This document shows positions 36,563 through 45,713 of a stretch of 64,000 bases of DNA, piece after piece. The translations under genes were made by a program, and so were the position numbers. Position 1 is the stretch's first letter, and each line of letters opens with the position of its first letter. Under the pieces are notes generated by a model that was not told where the DNA came from, did not search any database, and was given only the letters and a program-made list of their open reading frames with translations. Source of the DNA: Klebsiella planticola ATCC 33531 (GTDB lineage Bacteria; Pseudomonadota; Gammaproteobacteria; Enterobacterales; Enterobacteriaceae); assembly GCF_000735435.1 (NCBI RefSeq), contig NZ_JMPP01000006.1:45653-109652 (forward strand), written 5' to 3'.

Positions 36563-37435
36563 ATGGAACTGGATATCAATGAGCTACTGAACTTCTCGCC
36601 ATTGATGAAGACCTTTACCTTCAACGCCTGGGTCGTCGCCGGCTTTACCCCCATCACCCGCGGGTCAAAGCTGGACTACTACATTAACCGCCCGCAGGGG
36701 ATGAAAGGTTACATCATCAATCTGACTCTGCGCGGCCAGGCGCGCGCGAAAGCGGGCGATGGCTCCCTTCTGTTTCGTGCAAACGATCTGCTGCTCTTCC
36801 CGCCCGGCGTTCCCCACCATTACGGGCGGGATGAACACAGCGAGCACTGGGATCATTTATGGATCTACTTTATCCCCCGGCCCTACTGGATAGACTGGCT
36901 GAAATGGGATCAAACGAGCCACGGCATTGGCAAAACAACGGTCAACGATCCTGAACAGTTGCAAAATCTGCGCGATCTTTTCTATGAAGTCATCCGCCAT
37001 CATTCCGCTTCCGCCCCGCTTTCTGAAGCGCTGGCGATGAATGCGCTGGAGCGCCTGATCCTGAGCTGCTTTCAGCGACAGCCGATCAGCAATCGCCACG
37101 CTCACGATCCGCGGATTAACGCCATATGTGACTATCTTAACGAGCATATTGCTCAGGAGATTAAAATTGAAAACCTGGCAGCGATGGTTTTTATCTCGCC
37201 TTCACGGCTGGCGCATCTGTTTAAAAATGAGCTGGGGCAAACGGTATACGCCTGGCGCGAGGCGCAACGCATTAACCGCGCACGATGGCTGATCCAGAGT
37301 ACTTCCCTGCCGCTTAATAAAATCGCCCTGTCGGTCGGTTACGCAGACCCGGTCTACTTCACGCGTATTTTCCGCAAACACAACGGCATTCCGCCGGGCG
37401 AGTACCGTAAACGCTATGCGGAAATGAAGGGATAG
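36563..37435 (+). CDS. AraC paralogue, regulator of the permease-GH42 cluster
   Basis: 290-residue AraC-family activator with an N-terminal cupin (about 15-165) and two C-terminal HTH motifs (about 185-285). It is unusually similar to arabinose AraC itself: FNAWVVAGFTPI, INRPQGMKGYI, LLLFPPG and HHYGRD align with FNAHLVAGLTPI, IDRPLGMKGYI, ILLFPPG and HHYGRH. The residues that line the AraC arabinose pocket (P8, F15, T24, R38, Y82, W95 in AraC numbering) all appear conserved. It lies 30 bp after the GH42 gene and is followed by a terminator. Ligand assignment to L-arabinose or a mimic is inference. Confidence 0.88.
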   Translation: MELDINELLNFSPLMKTFTFNAWVVAGFTPITRGSKLDYYINRPQGMKGYIINLTLRGQARAKAGDGSLLFRANDLLLFPPGVPHHYGRDEHSEHWDHLWIYFIPRPYWIDWLKWDQTSHGIGKTTVNDPEQLQNLRDLFYEVIRHHSASAPLSEALAMNALERLILSCFQRQPISNRHAHDPRINAICDYLNEHIAQEIKIENLAAMVFISPSRLAHLFKNELGQTVYAWREAQRINRARWLIQSTSLPLNKIALSVGYADPVYFTRIFRKHNGIPPGEYRKRYAEMKG

Positions 37436-37448
37436 GCCAGAAACATCA

Positions 37449-37474
37449 ACGGCTCCATCAGGAGCCGTTTTTTT
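37449..37474. terminator. Intrinsic terminator of the GH42 cluster
   Basis: ACGGCTCC-ATCA-GGAGCCGT followed by TTTTTT on the plus strand, 14 bp after the AraC paralogue stop. It lies between this cluster and the convergent ytfK. Confidence 0.9.
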
Positions 37475-37500
37475 ACCGCATAGCTATATCGTTATTCAGG

Positions 37501-37707
37501 TTAAGCCATCTCTGTTTGCAGACGCAGAACCTGACGATTGACTTCAGACATCACAGACAAATGCTGCTTGTCTTTAACCTTCGGGATAAGGATTTTGCCC
37601 TTATCAAACTCAAAAGCGCCAACATCCTTGATGTATAACCGTCCACGGAACAGGATCTTCACGTACTTCGCCACTTGTAGCGGATTGTAGCGTTGGAAAA
37701 TTTTCAT
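37501..37707 (-). CDS. ytfK: Stringent-response modulator YtfK (DUF1107)
   Basis: 68-residue small cytoplasmic protein, nearly identical along its length to E. coli YtfK, which binds SpoT and favours (p)ppGpp synthesis under phosphate and fatty-acid starvation. It has a basic N-terminal part ([17 protein letters not shown]) and no membrane segment. In E. coli it is next to ytfL; here the GH42 cluster is inserted between them. Confidence 0.95.
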   Translation of the reverse strand: MKIFQRYNPLQVAKYVKILFRGRLYIKDVGAFEFDKGKILIPKVKDKQHLSVMSEVNRQVLRLQTEMA

Positions 37708-38026
37708 TGTTGTCTCCTGCCAGGGTTACGCTCTTGTGGTGCCACACTTGGCCCACGATTCGGGAGCGCAAATTTTAATGCCCTGAAACTATAGTCCAGA
37801 ACTTCTGTAATACCCAGCATGCATAAGTTTATTTACCTTTTGATGACAATAATTAAGAACTTTCTTTTCAAACATACGTAGAAGTTAGTATAAGTCGCCG
37901 ATTTCCTTCGAATATGTGCGTTAACACGCAAACTGGCACCCTGATTGCGTGTAATGCCGGGGAATCGCACTTATGCTTAAACGAGACCAAGTGGTCGGAT
38001 CACCTGCATAAAAATAAGGACTCATC
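37708..38026. other. 319-bp divergent spacer ytfK/ytfJ
   Basis: AT-rich in the middle (37800-37900). Contains a 7-bp inverted repeat CACGCAA (37925-37931) and TTGCGTG (37945-37951) upstream of ytfJ. I could not identify a sure promoter, RNA gene or small reading frame. Confidence 0.5.
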
Positions 38027-38584
38027 ATGACCCTACGTAAGCTACTGGCGGTTTCCTGCCTCCTGTTCCCGCTGATGGCCTCAGCGCATAATTTTGTCGA
38101 TGGCCAGCGCGTCGCGCCGGTTGGCATTGCCGACCGGGGAGAATTAATTCTGGATAATGATAAGTTTAGCTATAAAAACTGGAATAGCTCGCAGCTGGCA
38201 GGAAAAGTTCGCGTGGTGCAGCACATCGCCGGACGCACGTCGGCAAAAGAGAAAAATGCCACTCTGATAGAGGCAATTAAGGCCGCTAAATTCCCGCACG
38301 ACCGTTACCAGACCACCACCATCGTGAATACCGATGACGCCATTCCGGGTTCCGGCATGTTCGTACGTAGCAGCATTGAGAGCAACAAACAGCTCTACCC
38401 CTGGTCGCAGTTTATTGTCGACAGCAACGGCCTGGCCCGTAAAGCCTGGCAGCTGCAGGAGGAGAGTTCAGCGATTGTGGTGCTGGATAAAGACGGTCGC
38501 GTTCAGTGGGCCAAAGATGGCGCGCTCACGCAGGATGAAGTGCAGCAGGTGGTCGCCCTGCTGCACAAACTGCTTAGTAAATAG
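38027..38584 (+). CDS. ytfJ: YtfJ family periplasmic protein
   Basis: 185-residue exported protein with a clear Sec signal peptide (1 to about 20, LMASA-HNF). The mature part has a thioredoxin/peroxiredoxin-like pattern ([19 protein letters not shown]) but no CxxC motif. Function is unknown. Its last 11 bases overlap the 3' end of the convergent cysQ gene. Confidence 0.92.
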   Translation: MTLRKLLAVSCLLFPLMASAHNFVDGQRVAPVGIADRGELILDNDKFSYKNWNSSQLAGKVRVVQHIAGRTSAKEKNATLIEAIKAAKFPHDRYQTTTIVNTDDAIPGSGMFVRSSIESNKQLYPWSQFIVDSNGLARKAWQLQEESSAIVVLDKDGRVQWAKDGALTQDEVQQVVALLHKLLSK

Positions 38585-39317
38585 AGACCCGGAAGCCGGG
38601 GTTCAGGAAAGATTCACGCGGGGTATAGTCCAGAGTACGCCCCTGCCAGTCGTGAACGTGCGCCCCGGCAGCTACCGCAACGGCATGGCCAGCGGCGGTA
38701 TCCCAGGTGCTGGTCGGCCCAAAGCGCGGATAAAGCTGGGCCTGACCTTCCGCCACCAGGCAGAATTTCAGCGACGAACCGATCGAGGTGGTCTGATGCT
38801 CGCCAATATGTTCCAGGTACTCCTGCAGTTCCGGATCGTTGCCGTGGGAGCGACTGATAACCACCAGCGGCGGTCGGGCATCCCGCACCTGAATCTGCTT
38901 GCGCATGCCGCATTCCTCTTTCCACGCCTTTCCGCCTTCGGCGCTATACAGCACCTTTAAGACCGGCGCGTAAACCACGCCAAGGACCGGTTTTCCTTTT
39001 TCAATCAAGGCAATATTGACGGTAAATTCACCGTTACGTTTAATAAATTCTTTGGTGCCGTCCAGCGGATCCACCAGCCAGTAGCGTTGCCAGTGCTGCC
39101 GCACCTCCCATCCGGGGGGATCTTCTTCAGAGAGCACCGGGATATCGGGCGTCAGCGCCAGCAGGCCGTGCATAATCACCTTGTGCGCGGCGAGGTCTGC
39201 CGCGGTGACCGGAGAATCATCCTTCTTGCTGGCAACGTCCATCGGCTGCTTTCCATCATAGACTTCCATGATGGCATCACCTGCAATCCGTGCAAGTTGA
39301 CATACTTGTTCTAACAT
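38574..39317 (-). CDS. cysQ: 3'(2'),5'-bisphosphate nucleotidase
   Basis: 247-residue FIG-superfamily phosphatase that hydrolyses 3'-phosphoadenosine 5'-phosphate (PAP) formed during sulfate assimilation. The start is the ATG at 39317 ([13 protein letters not shown]), preceded by GATGAGGTGGAG; four codons upstream are not needed. Motifs are intact: SEEDPP (about 62-67), DPLDGTKEF (about 82-90) and WDTAAGH (about 203-209), which hold the magnesium ligands. A cysteine-rich small frame lies just upstream. Confidence 0.96.
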   Translation of the reverse strand: MLEQVCQLARIAGDAIMEVYDGKQPMDVASKKDDSPVTAADLAAHKVIMHGLLALTPDIPVLSEEDPPGWEVRQHWQRYWLVDPLDGTKEFIKRNGEFTVNIALIEKGKPVLGVVYAPVLKVLYSAEGGKAWKEECGMRKQIQVRDARPPLVVISRSHGNDPELQEYLEHIGEHQTTSIGSSLKFCLVAEGQAQLYPRFGPTSTWDTAAGHAVAVAAGAHVHDWQGRTLDYTPRESFLNPGFRVSIY

Positions 39318-39361
39318 TCTCCACCTCATCTGGTTACAGTGGCGTTAACTCGTTGTTTTAG

Positions 39362-39490
39362 TTATATCGCATCGCTGCGAGTTCCGCTATCTGTGATAAC
39401 GATGGCGGTTTCATGAGCCAGTTTTCGGCATGATTCACATTTCTGTAAGCAACAGGATGTACATACATTTTCTTCTGTGTCATTGCTCAT
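39362..39490 (-). CDS. Possible cysteine-rich leader peptide upstream of cysQ
   Basis: Unrecognised 42-codon frame from an ATG at 39490 with AGAGG eight to nine bases upstream, ending 44 bp before the cysQ start on the same strand. It has five cysteines in twelve residues ([12 protein letters not shown], about 10-21). It could be a cysteine-sensing leader or a tiny metal-binding protein. Against it: its ribosome site lies on the complement of the cpdB start region, so its promoter would have to be inside cpdB, and a possible -10 for cysQ (TATAAC) lies within its end. Confidence 0.3.
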   Translation of the reverse strand: MSNDTEENVCTSCCLQKCESCRKLAHETAIVITDSGTRSDAI

Positions 39491-39506
39491 AAAAAGGACG
39501 CCTCTG

Positions 39507-41450
39507 ATGATTAAGTTTAGCGCAACGTTACTGGCCACGCTGATTGCCGCCAGCGTGAACGCCGCGACGGTCGATTTGCGAATTATGGAAACCACCGATT
39601 TGCACAGCAATATGATGGATTTCGACTACTACAAAGACGCCGCAACGGAAAAATTTGGCCTCGTGCGCACCGCTACACTGATTGAAAAAGCCCGCCAGGA
39701 AGTCAAAAACAGCGTGCTGGTCGATAACGGCGATGTCATTCAGGGAAGTCCGCTGGGTGACTATATGGCTGCCAAAGGGCTCAACAGCGGTGATGTCCAC
39801 CCGGTGTATAAGGCGATGAATACGCTGGATTACGCGGTAGGTAACCTCGGCAATCACGAGTTCAACTACGGCCTTGAGTTCCTGCACAAGGCGCTCGCCG
39901 GGGCGAAATTTCCCTACGTAAACGCCAATATTATCGATACCAAAACCGGTAAACCGATGTTTACGCCGTATCTGATTAAAGAGACGACGGTGCAGGATCG
40001 CGACGGCAAAACGCAGACGCTGCGTATCGGCTATATCGGTTTTGTGCCGCCGCAAATCATGACCTGGGATAAAGCCAATCTCAGCGGCAAAGTGACCGTC
40101 AACGATATCACTGAAACCGCGCGTCAGTATGTGCCGGAAATGCGTGAAAAAGGCGCAGATGTGGTGGTGGTGGTCGCACATTCGGGACTATCTGCCGATC
40201 CTTACCACGCGATGGCGGAAAATTCGGTGTACTACCTCAGCCAGGTGCCCGGCGTGGATGCCATTATGTTCGGCCACGCCCATGCGGTGTTCCCGGGGAA
40301 AGATTTTGCCGGCATTCAGGGTGCGGATATCGACAAAGGCACCCTGAACGGCATCCCGGCCGTGATGCCCGGTATGTGGGGTGACCACCTTGGCGTTGTC
40401 GATCTGGTGCTGAATAACGATGCCGGTCAATGGCGGGTCGCTCAGGCCAAAGCCGAGGCGCGCCCTGTCTATGACGCCGTGGCGAAAAAATCCCTGGCGG
40501 CGGAAGATACGCGGATGGTGCAGGTACTGAAAGCCGATCATGACGCCACCCGCGAGTTCGTCAGCAAGCCCATCGGCCAGTCTTCAGACAACATGTACAG
40601 CTACCTGGCACTGGTCCAGGACGACCCCACCGTGCAGGTCGTGAACATGGCGCAGAAGGCCTATGTTGAACACTTTATCCAGGGCGACCCGGATCTGGCG
40701 AAGCTGCCGGTGCTTTCCGCCGCCGCGCCGTTTAAAGTCGGCGGCCGTAAAAACGACCCTGCCAGCTTCGTTGAGGTGGAAAAAGGCCAGCTCACCTTCC
40801 GCAATGCCGCCGACCTGTATCTCTATCCCAATACCCTGGTGGTGATGAAGGTGAGCGGTAAAGAGGTGAAAGAGTGGCTGGAGTGCTCCGCCGGGCAGTT
40901 TAATCAGATTGACCCCAGCAGCAGCAAACCGCAGTCGTTAATCAACTGGGACGGTTTCCGTACCTACAACTTTGATGTGATTGACGGCGTAAACTACCAG
41001 ATTGACATCACCCAGCCGGCGCGCTACGACGGCGAGTGTCAGATGATTCACCCGCAGGCAGAACGAATTAAGGATCTGACCTTTAACGGTAAACCTGTTG
41101 ACCCCAAAGCCACCTTCCTCGTCGCCACCAATAACTACCGCGCCTACGGCGGTAAATTTGCCGGAACCGGCGATAGCCACATTGCTTTTGCCTCCCCGGA
41201 CGAGAACCGTTCGGTACTGGCGGCATGGATCGGCGCAGAGTCGAAAAAAGCGGGCGCTATCCACCCGGCCGTCGACAACAACTGGCGGCTGGCCCCGATT
41301 CATAGCCCAGCGCCGCTGGATATCCGCTTTGAAACCTCTCCGGGTGCAAAAGCCGCGGCATTTATTAAAGAGAAAGCACAGTACCCGATGCATCAGGTCG
41401 CTACCGACGATATCGGTTTTGCGATTTACCAGCTGGATTTGAGCCAATAA
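39507..41450 (+). CDS. cpdB: 2',3'-cyclic-nucleotide 2'-phosphodiesterase/3'-nucleotidase
   Basis: Periplasmic bifunctional enzyme of 647 residues that lets cells use 2',3'-cyclic and 3' nucleotides. The start is the ATG at 39507 (MIKFSATL), giving the E. coli length. It has a signal peptide (1 to about 19, VNA-ATV), then the metallophosphatase domain with ETTDLHSN (about 27-34), [17 protein letters not shown] and GHAHAVF motifs holding the metal ligands, and a C-terminal 5'-nucleotidase substrate domain (about 360-640). Confidence 0.97.
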   Translation: MIKFSATLLATLIAASVNAATVDLRIMETTDLHSNMMDFDYYKDAATEKFGLVRTATLIEKARQEVKNSVLVDNGDVIQGSPLGDYMAAKGLNSGDVHPVYKAMNTLDYAVGNLGNHEFNYGLEFLHKALAGAKFPYVNANIIDTKTGKPMFTPYLIKETTVQDRDGKTQTLRIGYIGFVPPQIMTWDKANLSGKVTVNDITETARQYVPEMREKGADVVVVVAHSGLSADPYHAMAENSVYYLSQVPGVDAIMFGHAHAVFPGKDFAGIQGADIDKGTLNGIPAVMPGMWGDHLGVVDLVLNNDAGQWRVAQAKAEARPVYDAVAKKSLAAEDTRMVQVLKADHDATREFVSKPIGQSSDNMYSYLALVQDDPTVQVVNMAQKAYVEHFIQGDPDLAKLPVLSAAAPFKVGGRKNDPASFVEVEKGQLTFRNAADLYLYPNTLVVMKVSGKEVKEWLECSAGQFNQIDPSSSKPQSLINWDGFRTYNFDVIDGVNYQIDITQPARYDGECQMIHPQAERIKDLTFNGKPVDPKATFLVATNNYRAYGGKFAGTGDSHIAFASPDENRSVLAAWIGAESKKAGAIHPAVDNNWRLAPIHSPAPLDIRFETSPGAKAAAFIKEKAQYPMHQVATDDIGFAIYQLDLSQ

Positions 41451-41558
41451 CGAATTGCCTTCCCGCTCGCGCTGCGCTTAGCGGGGCGACAAAGCAGGGA
41501 TACAACGCGCGGCGACAGGCTGGATCAGCGACTGCCGCCGCGATCCGGGCTTCTCCGG

Positions 41559-41945
41559 TCAGGCAACGTCCTGCTCGTGGTTTGCCAGAATCACGGGCAG
41601 ATTCAGCTCAATCCAGTCGGCCAGCGCCGCCACTTTCTCACTGACCTGCTCACCGAGCGGGGTCAGACTATACTCTACGTGCGGCGGTACCACCGGATAC
41701 GAAACCCGGTTGATAAAGCCATCCTGCTCCAGCGCCTGCAGCGACTGTGCCAGCATCTTTTCACTGACGCCGCCCATCTTGCGGCGTAAATCGCTGAAGC
41801 GATGGGTTCCCGTACGCAGCGCGATCAGGATTAACACTCCCCAGCGGCTGGTCACATGTTTCAGCACGTCACGTGACGGGCACTCTTCCACAAACAGATT
41901 ACCGTCGCGCATCTGTTCGCTTAGCGTCGGATTCGCCATTTTCAT
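41559..41945 (-). CDS. ytfH: HxlR-family regulator YtfH (QorR)
   Basis: 128-residue winged-helix regulator of the HxlR/DUF24 group. The cysteine in VEECPSRDVL (about residue 18) is the usual position of a redox or quinone/aldehyde-sensing thiol; the HTH is about 40-90 (GVSEKMLAQSLQALEQDGFI). It is divergent from qorB, its likely target, with an imperfect palindrome between. Confidence 0.9.
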   Translation of the reverse strand: MKMANPTLSEQMRDGNLFVEECPSRDVLKHVTSRWGVLILIALRTGTHRFSDLRRKMGGVSEKMLAQSLQALEQDGFINRVSYPVVPPHVEYSLTPLGEQVSEKVAALADWIELNLPVILANHEQDVA

Positions 41946-41957
41946 ACTTACCTTTTT

Positions 41958-41984
41958 GTACGTACTTACTAAAAGTTAGTTAAG
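41958..41984. promoter_or_regulatory. Candidate YtfH operator in the ytfH/qorB spacer
   Basis: Palindrome GTACGTAC (41958-41965) is followed by an imperfect inverted repeat CTTA-CTAA-AAG-TTAG-T-TAAG (41965-41984). Such GTAC-type dyads are common HxlR targets. It lies 13 bp from the ytfH start and 45 bp from qorB. Confidence 0.45.
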
Positions 41985-42029
41985 ATGTTAGCTTATCACA
42001 ACTGTCACGCAACACGAAGGAGAATACTG

Positions 42030-42878
42030 ATGATCGCGATTACCGGCGCCACCGGCCAGCTTGGCCACCTCGTCCTACAAAATCTGTTAAAAACCACGGC
42101 CGCCAGCCAGATTGTGGCCATTGTGCGTAACCCGGCAAAAGCCGAAGCGCTGAGCCAGCAGGGTATTGTGGTTCGCCAGGCCGATTATACCGACGAAGCG
42201 GCATTGACCGCCGCGCTGCAGGGCGTGGATAAACTGCTGCTGATCTCCTCCAGCGAAGTCGGTCAGCGTACCCCGCAGCACCGTAACGTCATTCATGCCG
42301 CCAAAGCCGCCGGGGTAAAATTTATCGCTTACACCAGCCTGCTGCATGCCGATAAATCCCCGCTTGGCCTGCACGTTGAGCATGTTGAAACCGAGAAAAT
42401 GCTCGCCGAATCCGGTATCCCTTATGCTCTGCTGCGCAATGGCTGGTACACCGAGAACTATCTTGCCAGCGCGCCGCCGGCTCTTGAGCATGGCGTGTTT
42501 ATCGGTGCTGCCGGTGACGGCAAAATCGCCTCGGCGACCCGCGCCGATTATGCCGAAGCCGCCGCACGCGTTATCGCGCAAGAGGGTCATGCCGGGAAAG
42601 TGTACGAGCTGGCCGGCGATGAAGCCTGGACCCTGAGCGAACTGGCTGCCGCGCTGAGCAAGCAGAGCGGTAAAAACGTGGTGTATCAGAACCTGAGCGA
42701 AGCCGACTTCGCCGCTGCGCTGAAGAGCGTTGGCCTGCCGGCAGGGCTGGCGGATATGCTCGCCGACTCGGATATCGGCGCGTCTAAAGGCGGTCTGTTT
42801 GACGACAGCCGTACCCTGAGCGCGTTGATTGGTCGCCCGACGACGCCGCTGGCTGAGAGCATCAAAGGCATTCTGTAA
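42030..42878 (+). CDS. qorB: NAD(P)H:quinone oxidoreductase QorB
   Basis: NmrA/HSCARG-type Rossmann protein of 282 residues. The start is the ATG at 42030 with AAGGAG; the nucleotide-binding motif GATGQLG is at residues 6-12, directly at the start, and no Tyr-x3-Lys dehydrogenase motif is needed in this family. In E. coli QorB reduces quinones with NADPH. It is divergent from ytfH. Confidence 0.94.
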   Translation: MIAITGATGQLGHLVLQNLLKTTAASQIVAIVRNPAKAEALSQQGIVVRQADYTDEAALTAALQGVDKLLLISSSEVGQRTPQHRNVIHAAKAAGVKFIAYTSLLHADKSPLGLHVEHVETEKMLAESGIPYALLRNGWYTENYLASAPPALEHGVFIGAAGDGKIASATRADYAEAAARVIAQEGHAGKVYELAGDEAWTLSELAAALSKQSGKNVVYQNLSEADFAAALKSVGLPAGLADMLADSDIGASKGGLFDDSRTLSALIGRPTTPLAESIKGIL

Positions 42879-42958
42879 CGGTTACAAAAAGGTTAATTTT
42901 TGTAGCTTCCCGGCGGGTCATCCCCAATAATAAAAGGATATCCGTCGGGAGAAACGCA

Positions 42959-43783
42959 ATGCAGGGCGTACCGGAACAGTTCAACGATGAGAGAGACAGC
43001 GCGCGCTTTCGCCATCCGGCGCAGCTGCCCGGCGTTGAGCTGTACCATGCCCATATCTCCCGCTACGCTTTCGAACCCCATACCCATGAAGCCTTCGGCA
43101 TCGGTGCGATAGAGCTCGGCGCCGAGCGTTTTCGCTATCGCGGCAGCCAGCATGTCGCTCCGGTTAACTCCATCATTACCATGAACCCTGACGAACTGCA
43201 CACCGGAGAAGCGGCCACCGCCGACGGCTGGCGCTACCGTATGGTCTATCTGGAGCCGCAGATGCTGGAAGAGGTCACCGGCGTGCGCCACTGGTGGTTC
43301 AGTGAGGTGGTTCGTCAGGATCCACAGCGCTCGCAGCGGCTCTGTCAGCTTATTTATGGCTTATGGCATACCGACGATCCGCTGGCTCAGCAGGGTCTGT
43401 TGCTCGACGTGATCGATACCTTCCGCCCGCTGGCCCATCACGCCCCGGTTATCGCGGAAGCCGCCCACCGTTTCGAGCGCGTACGCGATTATCTGCATGA
43501 CAACTATATGCACGCCGTTTCCCTTGATGAGCTGGCGCAGGTTGCCGCCCTGAGCCCGTACCACTTTCAGCGCCAGTTTAAGGCGCATTTCCACGTCACG
43601 CCCCATCAGATGCTGATGGCCATTCGCCTGTGGCGCGCCAAAGCCTTCCTCACCCACGGCATGCCCGCTGCCGAAGTGGCCGCCGCCACCGGTCTGACCG
43701 ATCAGTCACACCTGACCCGCGCCTTTACCCGCCGCTACGGCATCACCCCGGTGCGCTATCAAAAGCAGGTCGCCCGGCGCTAA
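42959..43783 (+). CDS. AraC-family regulator upstream of ytfF
   Basis: 274-residue regulator with an N-terminal cupin (FEPHTHEAFGIG, about 39-50; MNPDELHTGEA, about 75-85) and C-terminal paired HTH (about 172-272, ending in YGITPVRYQK). This type is often found beside EamA or LysE exporters and senses small aromatic or amino-acid-like compounds. It lies 75 bp upstream of ytfF on the same strand. I do not recall it at this place in E. coli. Confidence 0.82.
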   Translation: MQGVPEQFNDERDSARFRHPAQLPGVELYHAHISRYAFEPHTHEAFGIGAIELGAERFRYRGSQHVAPVNSIITMNPDELHTGEAATADGWRYRMVYLEPQMLEEVTGVRHWWFSEVVRQDPQRSQRLCQLIYGLWHTDDPLAQQGLLLDVIDTFRPLAHHAPVIAEAAHRFERVRDYLHDNYMHAVSLDELAQVAALSPYHFQRQFKAHFHVTPHQMLMAIRLWRAKAFLTHGMPAAEVAAATGLTDQSHLTRAFTRRYGITPVRYQKQVARR

Positions 43784-43858
43784 TGCGCAATCTCATACAA
43801 TATTCCCGGCGCGGCCTCTTCTACACTTTAGCCAACTGAAATCGGTACGGATGGCGTG

Positions 43859-44833
43859 ATGATTAGTGGTGTGTTGTATGCCCTGCTGGCGGGGATGATG
43901 TGGGGGTTAATATTCGTCGGCCCGGTGCTGGTACCGGAATACCCGGCGGTGCTGCAATCCATGGGACGCTATCTGGCGCTGGGGCTGATTGCCCTACCGC
44001 TGGCATGGCTCGGTCGCGCGCGACTGCGACAGCTTTCCGGACGAGACTGGTGGACGGCGCTGGGGCTGACCATGATGGGCAATCTGATCTATTACGTTTG
44101 TCTCGCCAGCGCCATTCAGCGCACCGGTGCGCCGGTATCGACGATGATTATCGGCACCCTGCCGGTGGTGCTGCCGGTGATGGCTAACCTGCTCTACAGC
44201 CAGCGCGACGGTAAGCTACCGTGGCGACGTCTCTTTCCGGCGCTCTCCTGTATCGCTGTCGGCCTGGTGTGCGTCAATATTGCCGAACTGCGCCAGGGAC
44301 TGCCCAATTTCAGTATCTGGCGCTACGGTTCCGGTATTGGTCTGGCGCTGATATCGGTGGCCTGCTGGGCCTGGTACGCGTTGCGCAATGCACGCTGGCT
44401 GCGGGAAAACCCGGATAAGCATCCGATGATGTGGGCAACGGCGCAGGCGCTGGTGACGCTACCGGTCTCGCTGGCCGGTTATCTGATTGCCTGCGGATGG
44501 CTGCATGCCCAGCAGGCCGACTTCCCGCTGCCCTTTGGCCCACGTCCCCTGATCTTCGTGACGCTGATGCTGGCCATCGCGGTCCTCTGCTCCTGGGTCG
44601 GCGCATTGTGCTGGAATATCGCCAGCCAGAAGCTGCCAACGGTCATTCTCGGGCCGCTCATCGTCTTCGAAACGCTGGCGGGCCTGCTGTATACCTTCCT
44701 GTTACGACAAAGCATGCCGCCGCTGCTGACGCTCAGCGGCATCCTGCTACTGGTTGTTGGCGTGGTCTACGCGGTCTGTTCGCGACCACAAAAACCGGTG
44801 GTTGTGGCGCGGGTCTGCGAGAATAAAAAATAG
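43859..44833 (+). CDS. ytfF: EamA/DMT-family transporter YtfF
   Basis: 324-residue inner-membrane protein with ten hydrophobic segments in two EamA repeats (about 1-140 and 150-310), for example MISGVLYALLAGMMWGL at the start. The start is the ATG at 43859, matching the E. coli MISGV start; a GTG three bases earlier is also possible. Probable metabolite exporter of unknown substrate. It probably belongs to the regulon of the AraC gene in front. Confidence 0.93.
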   Translation: MISGVLYALLAGMMWGLIFVGPVLVPEYPAVLQSMGRYLALGLIALPLAWLGRARLRQLSGRDWWTALGLTMMGNLIYYVCLASAIQRTGAPVSTMIIGTLPVVLPVMANLLYSQRDGKLPWRRLFPALSCIAVGLVCVNIAELRQGLPNFSIWRYGSGIGLALISVACWAWYALRNARWLRENPDKHPMMWATAQALVTLPVSLAGYLIACGWLHAQQADFPLPFGPRPLIFVTLMLAIAVLCSWVGALCWNIASQKLPTVILGPLIVFETLAGLLYTFLLRQSMPPLLTLSGILLLVVGVVYAVCSRPQKPVVVARVCENKK

Positions 44834-44866
44834 CCTGGTATCCGAAAGGGGTATTTCCTTGCCAAT

Positions 44867-44889
44867 AAGATGCATTTAATATGCATCTT
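44867..44889. promoter_or_regulatory. NsrR operator of ytfE
   Basis: AAGATGCAT-TTAAT-ATGCATCTT has perfect 9-bp arms and matches the NsrR consensus (AAGATGCAT half-sites). It lies 27 bp before the ytfE start, where it should overlap the promoter and confer nitric-oxide induction. Confidence 0.92.
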
Positions 44890-44915
44890 ATATTTTTAAA
44901 GACGAGGTATTCGCT

Positions 44916-45578
44916 ATGGCTTTTCGTGACCAACCTTTAGGCGAGCTGGCGCTGACAATTCCGCGCGCCTCCGCGCTGTTCCGTAAATACGATATGGACT
45001 ACTGCTGCGGCGGCAAACAGACGCTGGAACGCGCCGCAGCGCGTAAGGAGCTGGACGTCGCGGCGATCGAAGCCGAGCTGGCCAGACTGGCGGAAGAGCC
45101 GGTAGAGAAAGACTGGCGTACCGCACCGTATGCCGAAATCATCGACCATATCATCGCTCGCTACCACGATCGCCATCGCGAACAGCTGCCGGAGCTTATC
45201 CTGCAGGCCAGCAAAGTTGAACGGGTGCATGCCGATAAGCCCAACGTGCCGAACGGCTTAGCCAAATACCTGACCATGCTGCACCAGGAGCTCTCCAGCC
45301 ACATGATGAAAGAGGAGCAGATCCTGTTCCCGATGATCAAACAGGGCATGGGGACTCAGGCCGCGGGTCCCATCAGCGTCATGGAAAGCGAACACGACGA
45401 AGCGGGCGAGCTGCTGGAAGTGATTAAGCACGTCACCAACAATGTCACCCCGCCGCCGGAAGCCTGCACCACGTGGAAAGCGATGTACAACGGCATTAAC
45501 CAACTGATCGACGATCTGATGGAACATATCAGCCTGGAGAACAACGTTCTGTTTCCGCGTGCCCTCGCCGGAAAATAA
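44916..45578 (+). CDS. ytfE: Iron-sulfur cluster repair di-iron protein YtfE (RIC)
   Basis: 220-residue cytoplasmic protein repairing Fe-S clusters after nitric-oxide or oxidative damage. The N-terminal ScdA domain (about 1-56) has the double cysteine [10 protein letters not shown] (about 28-37). The hemerythrin-like part (about 80-215) has the iron-ligand motifs [30 protein letters not shown] and MEHISLEN. Full length relative to E. coli; controlled by NsrR through the site just upstream. Confidence 0.97.
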   Translation: MAFRDQPLGELALTIPRASALFRKYDMDYCCGGKQTLERAAARKELDVAAIEAELARLAEEPVEKDWRTAPYAEIIDHIIARYHDRHREQLPELILQASKVERVHADKPNVPNGLAKYLTMLHQELSSHMMKEEQILFPMIKQGMGTQAAGPISVMESEHDEAGELLEVIKHVTNNVTPPPEACTTWKAMYNGINQLIDDLMEHISLENNVLFPRALAGK

Positions 45579-45581
45579 AAA

Positions 45582-45600
45582 AGGCGCCCGCAGGCGCCCT
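45582..45600 (-). terminator. Back-up terminator for minus-strand transcripts
   Basis: On the minus strand GGCGCC-TGCG-GGCGCC is followed by TTTTTT, adjacent to the ytfE stop; it would stop read-through from cycA. Confidence 0.65.
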
Positions 45601-45619
45601 CGACATTGTCAGTCTTATT

Positions 45620-45642
45620 GGCCACCCCGGTGGCCTTTTTTT
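45620..45642 (+). terminator. Intrinsic terminator of ytfE
   Basis: GGCCACC-CC-GGTGGCC followed by TTTTTTT, 41 bp after the ytfE stop. Confidence 0.85.
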
Positions 45643-45690
45643 ATGACGGACGTCCTGTCCGTCCCCCTTCGGGCCGTTGCAAGCAACGTT

Positions 45691-45713
45691 AAAAATCTCT
45701 CCCGAAGATTTTT
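45691..45713. terminator. Terminator of cycA (bidirectional shape)
   Basis: AAAAATCT (45691-45698), seven-base loop, AGATTTTT (45706-45713), directly at the cycA stop codon. Confidence 0.7.

Noticed and set aside
41455..41540. REP-like hairpin downstream of cpdB
   Set aside because: CCCGCT/AGCGGG pairing is present but the rest does not match a REP unit well enough to call.
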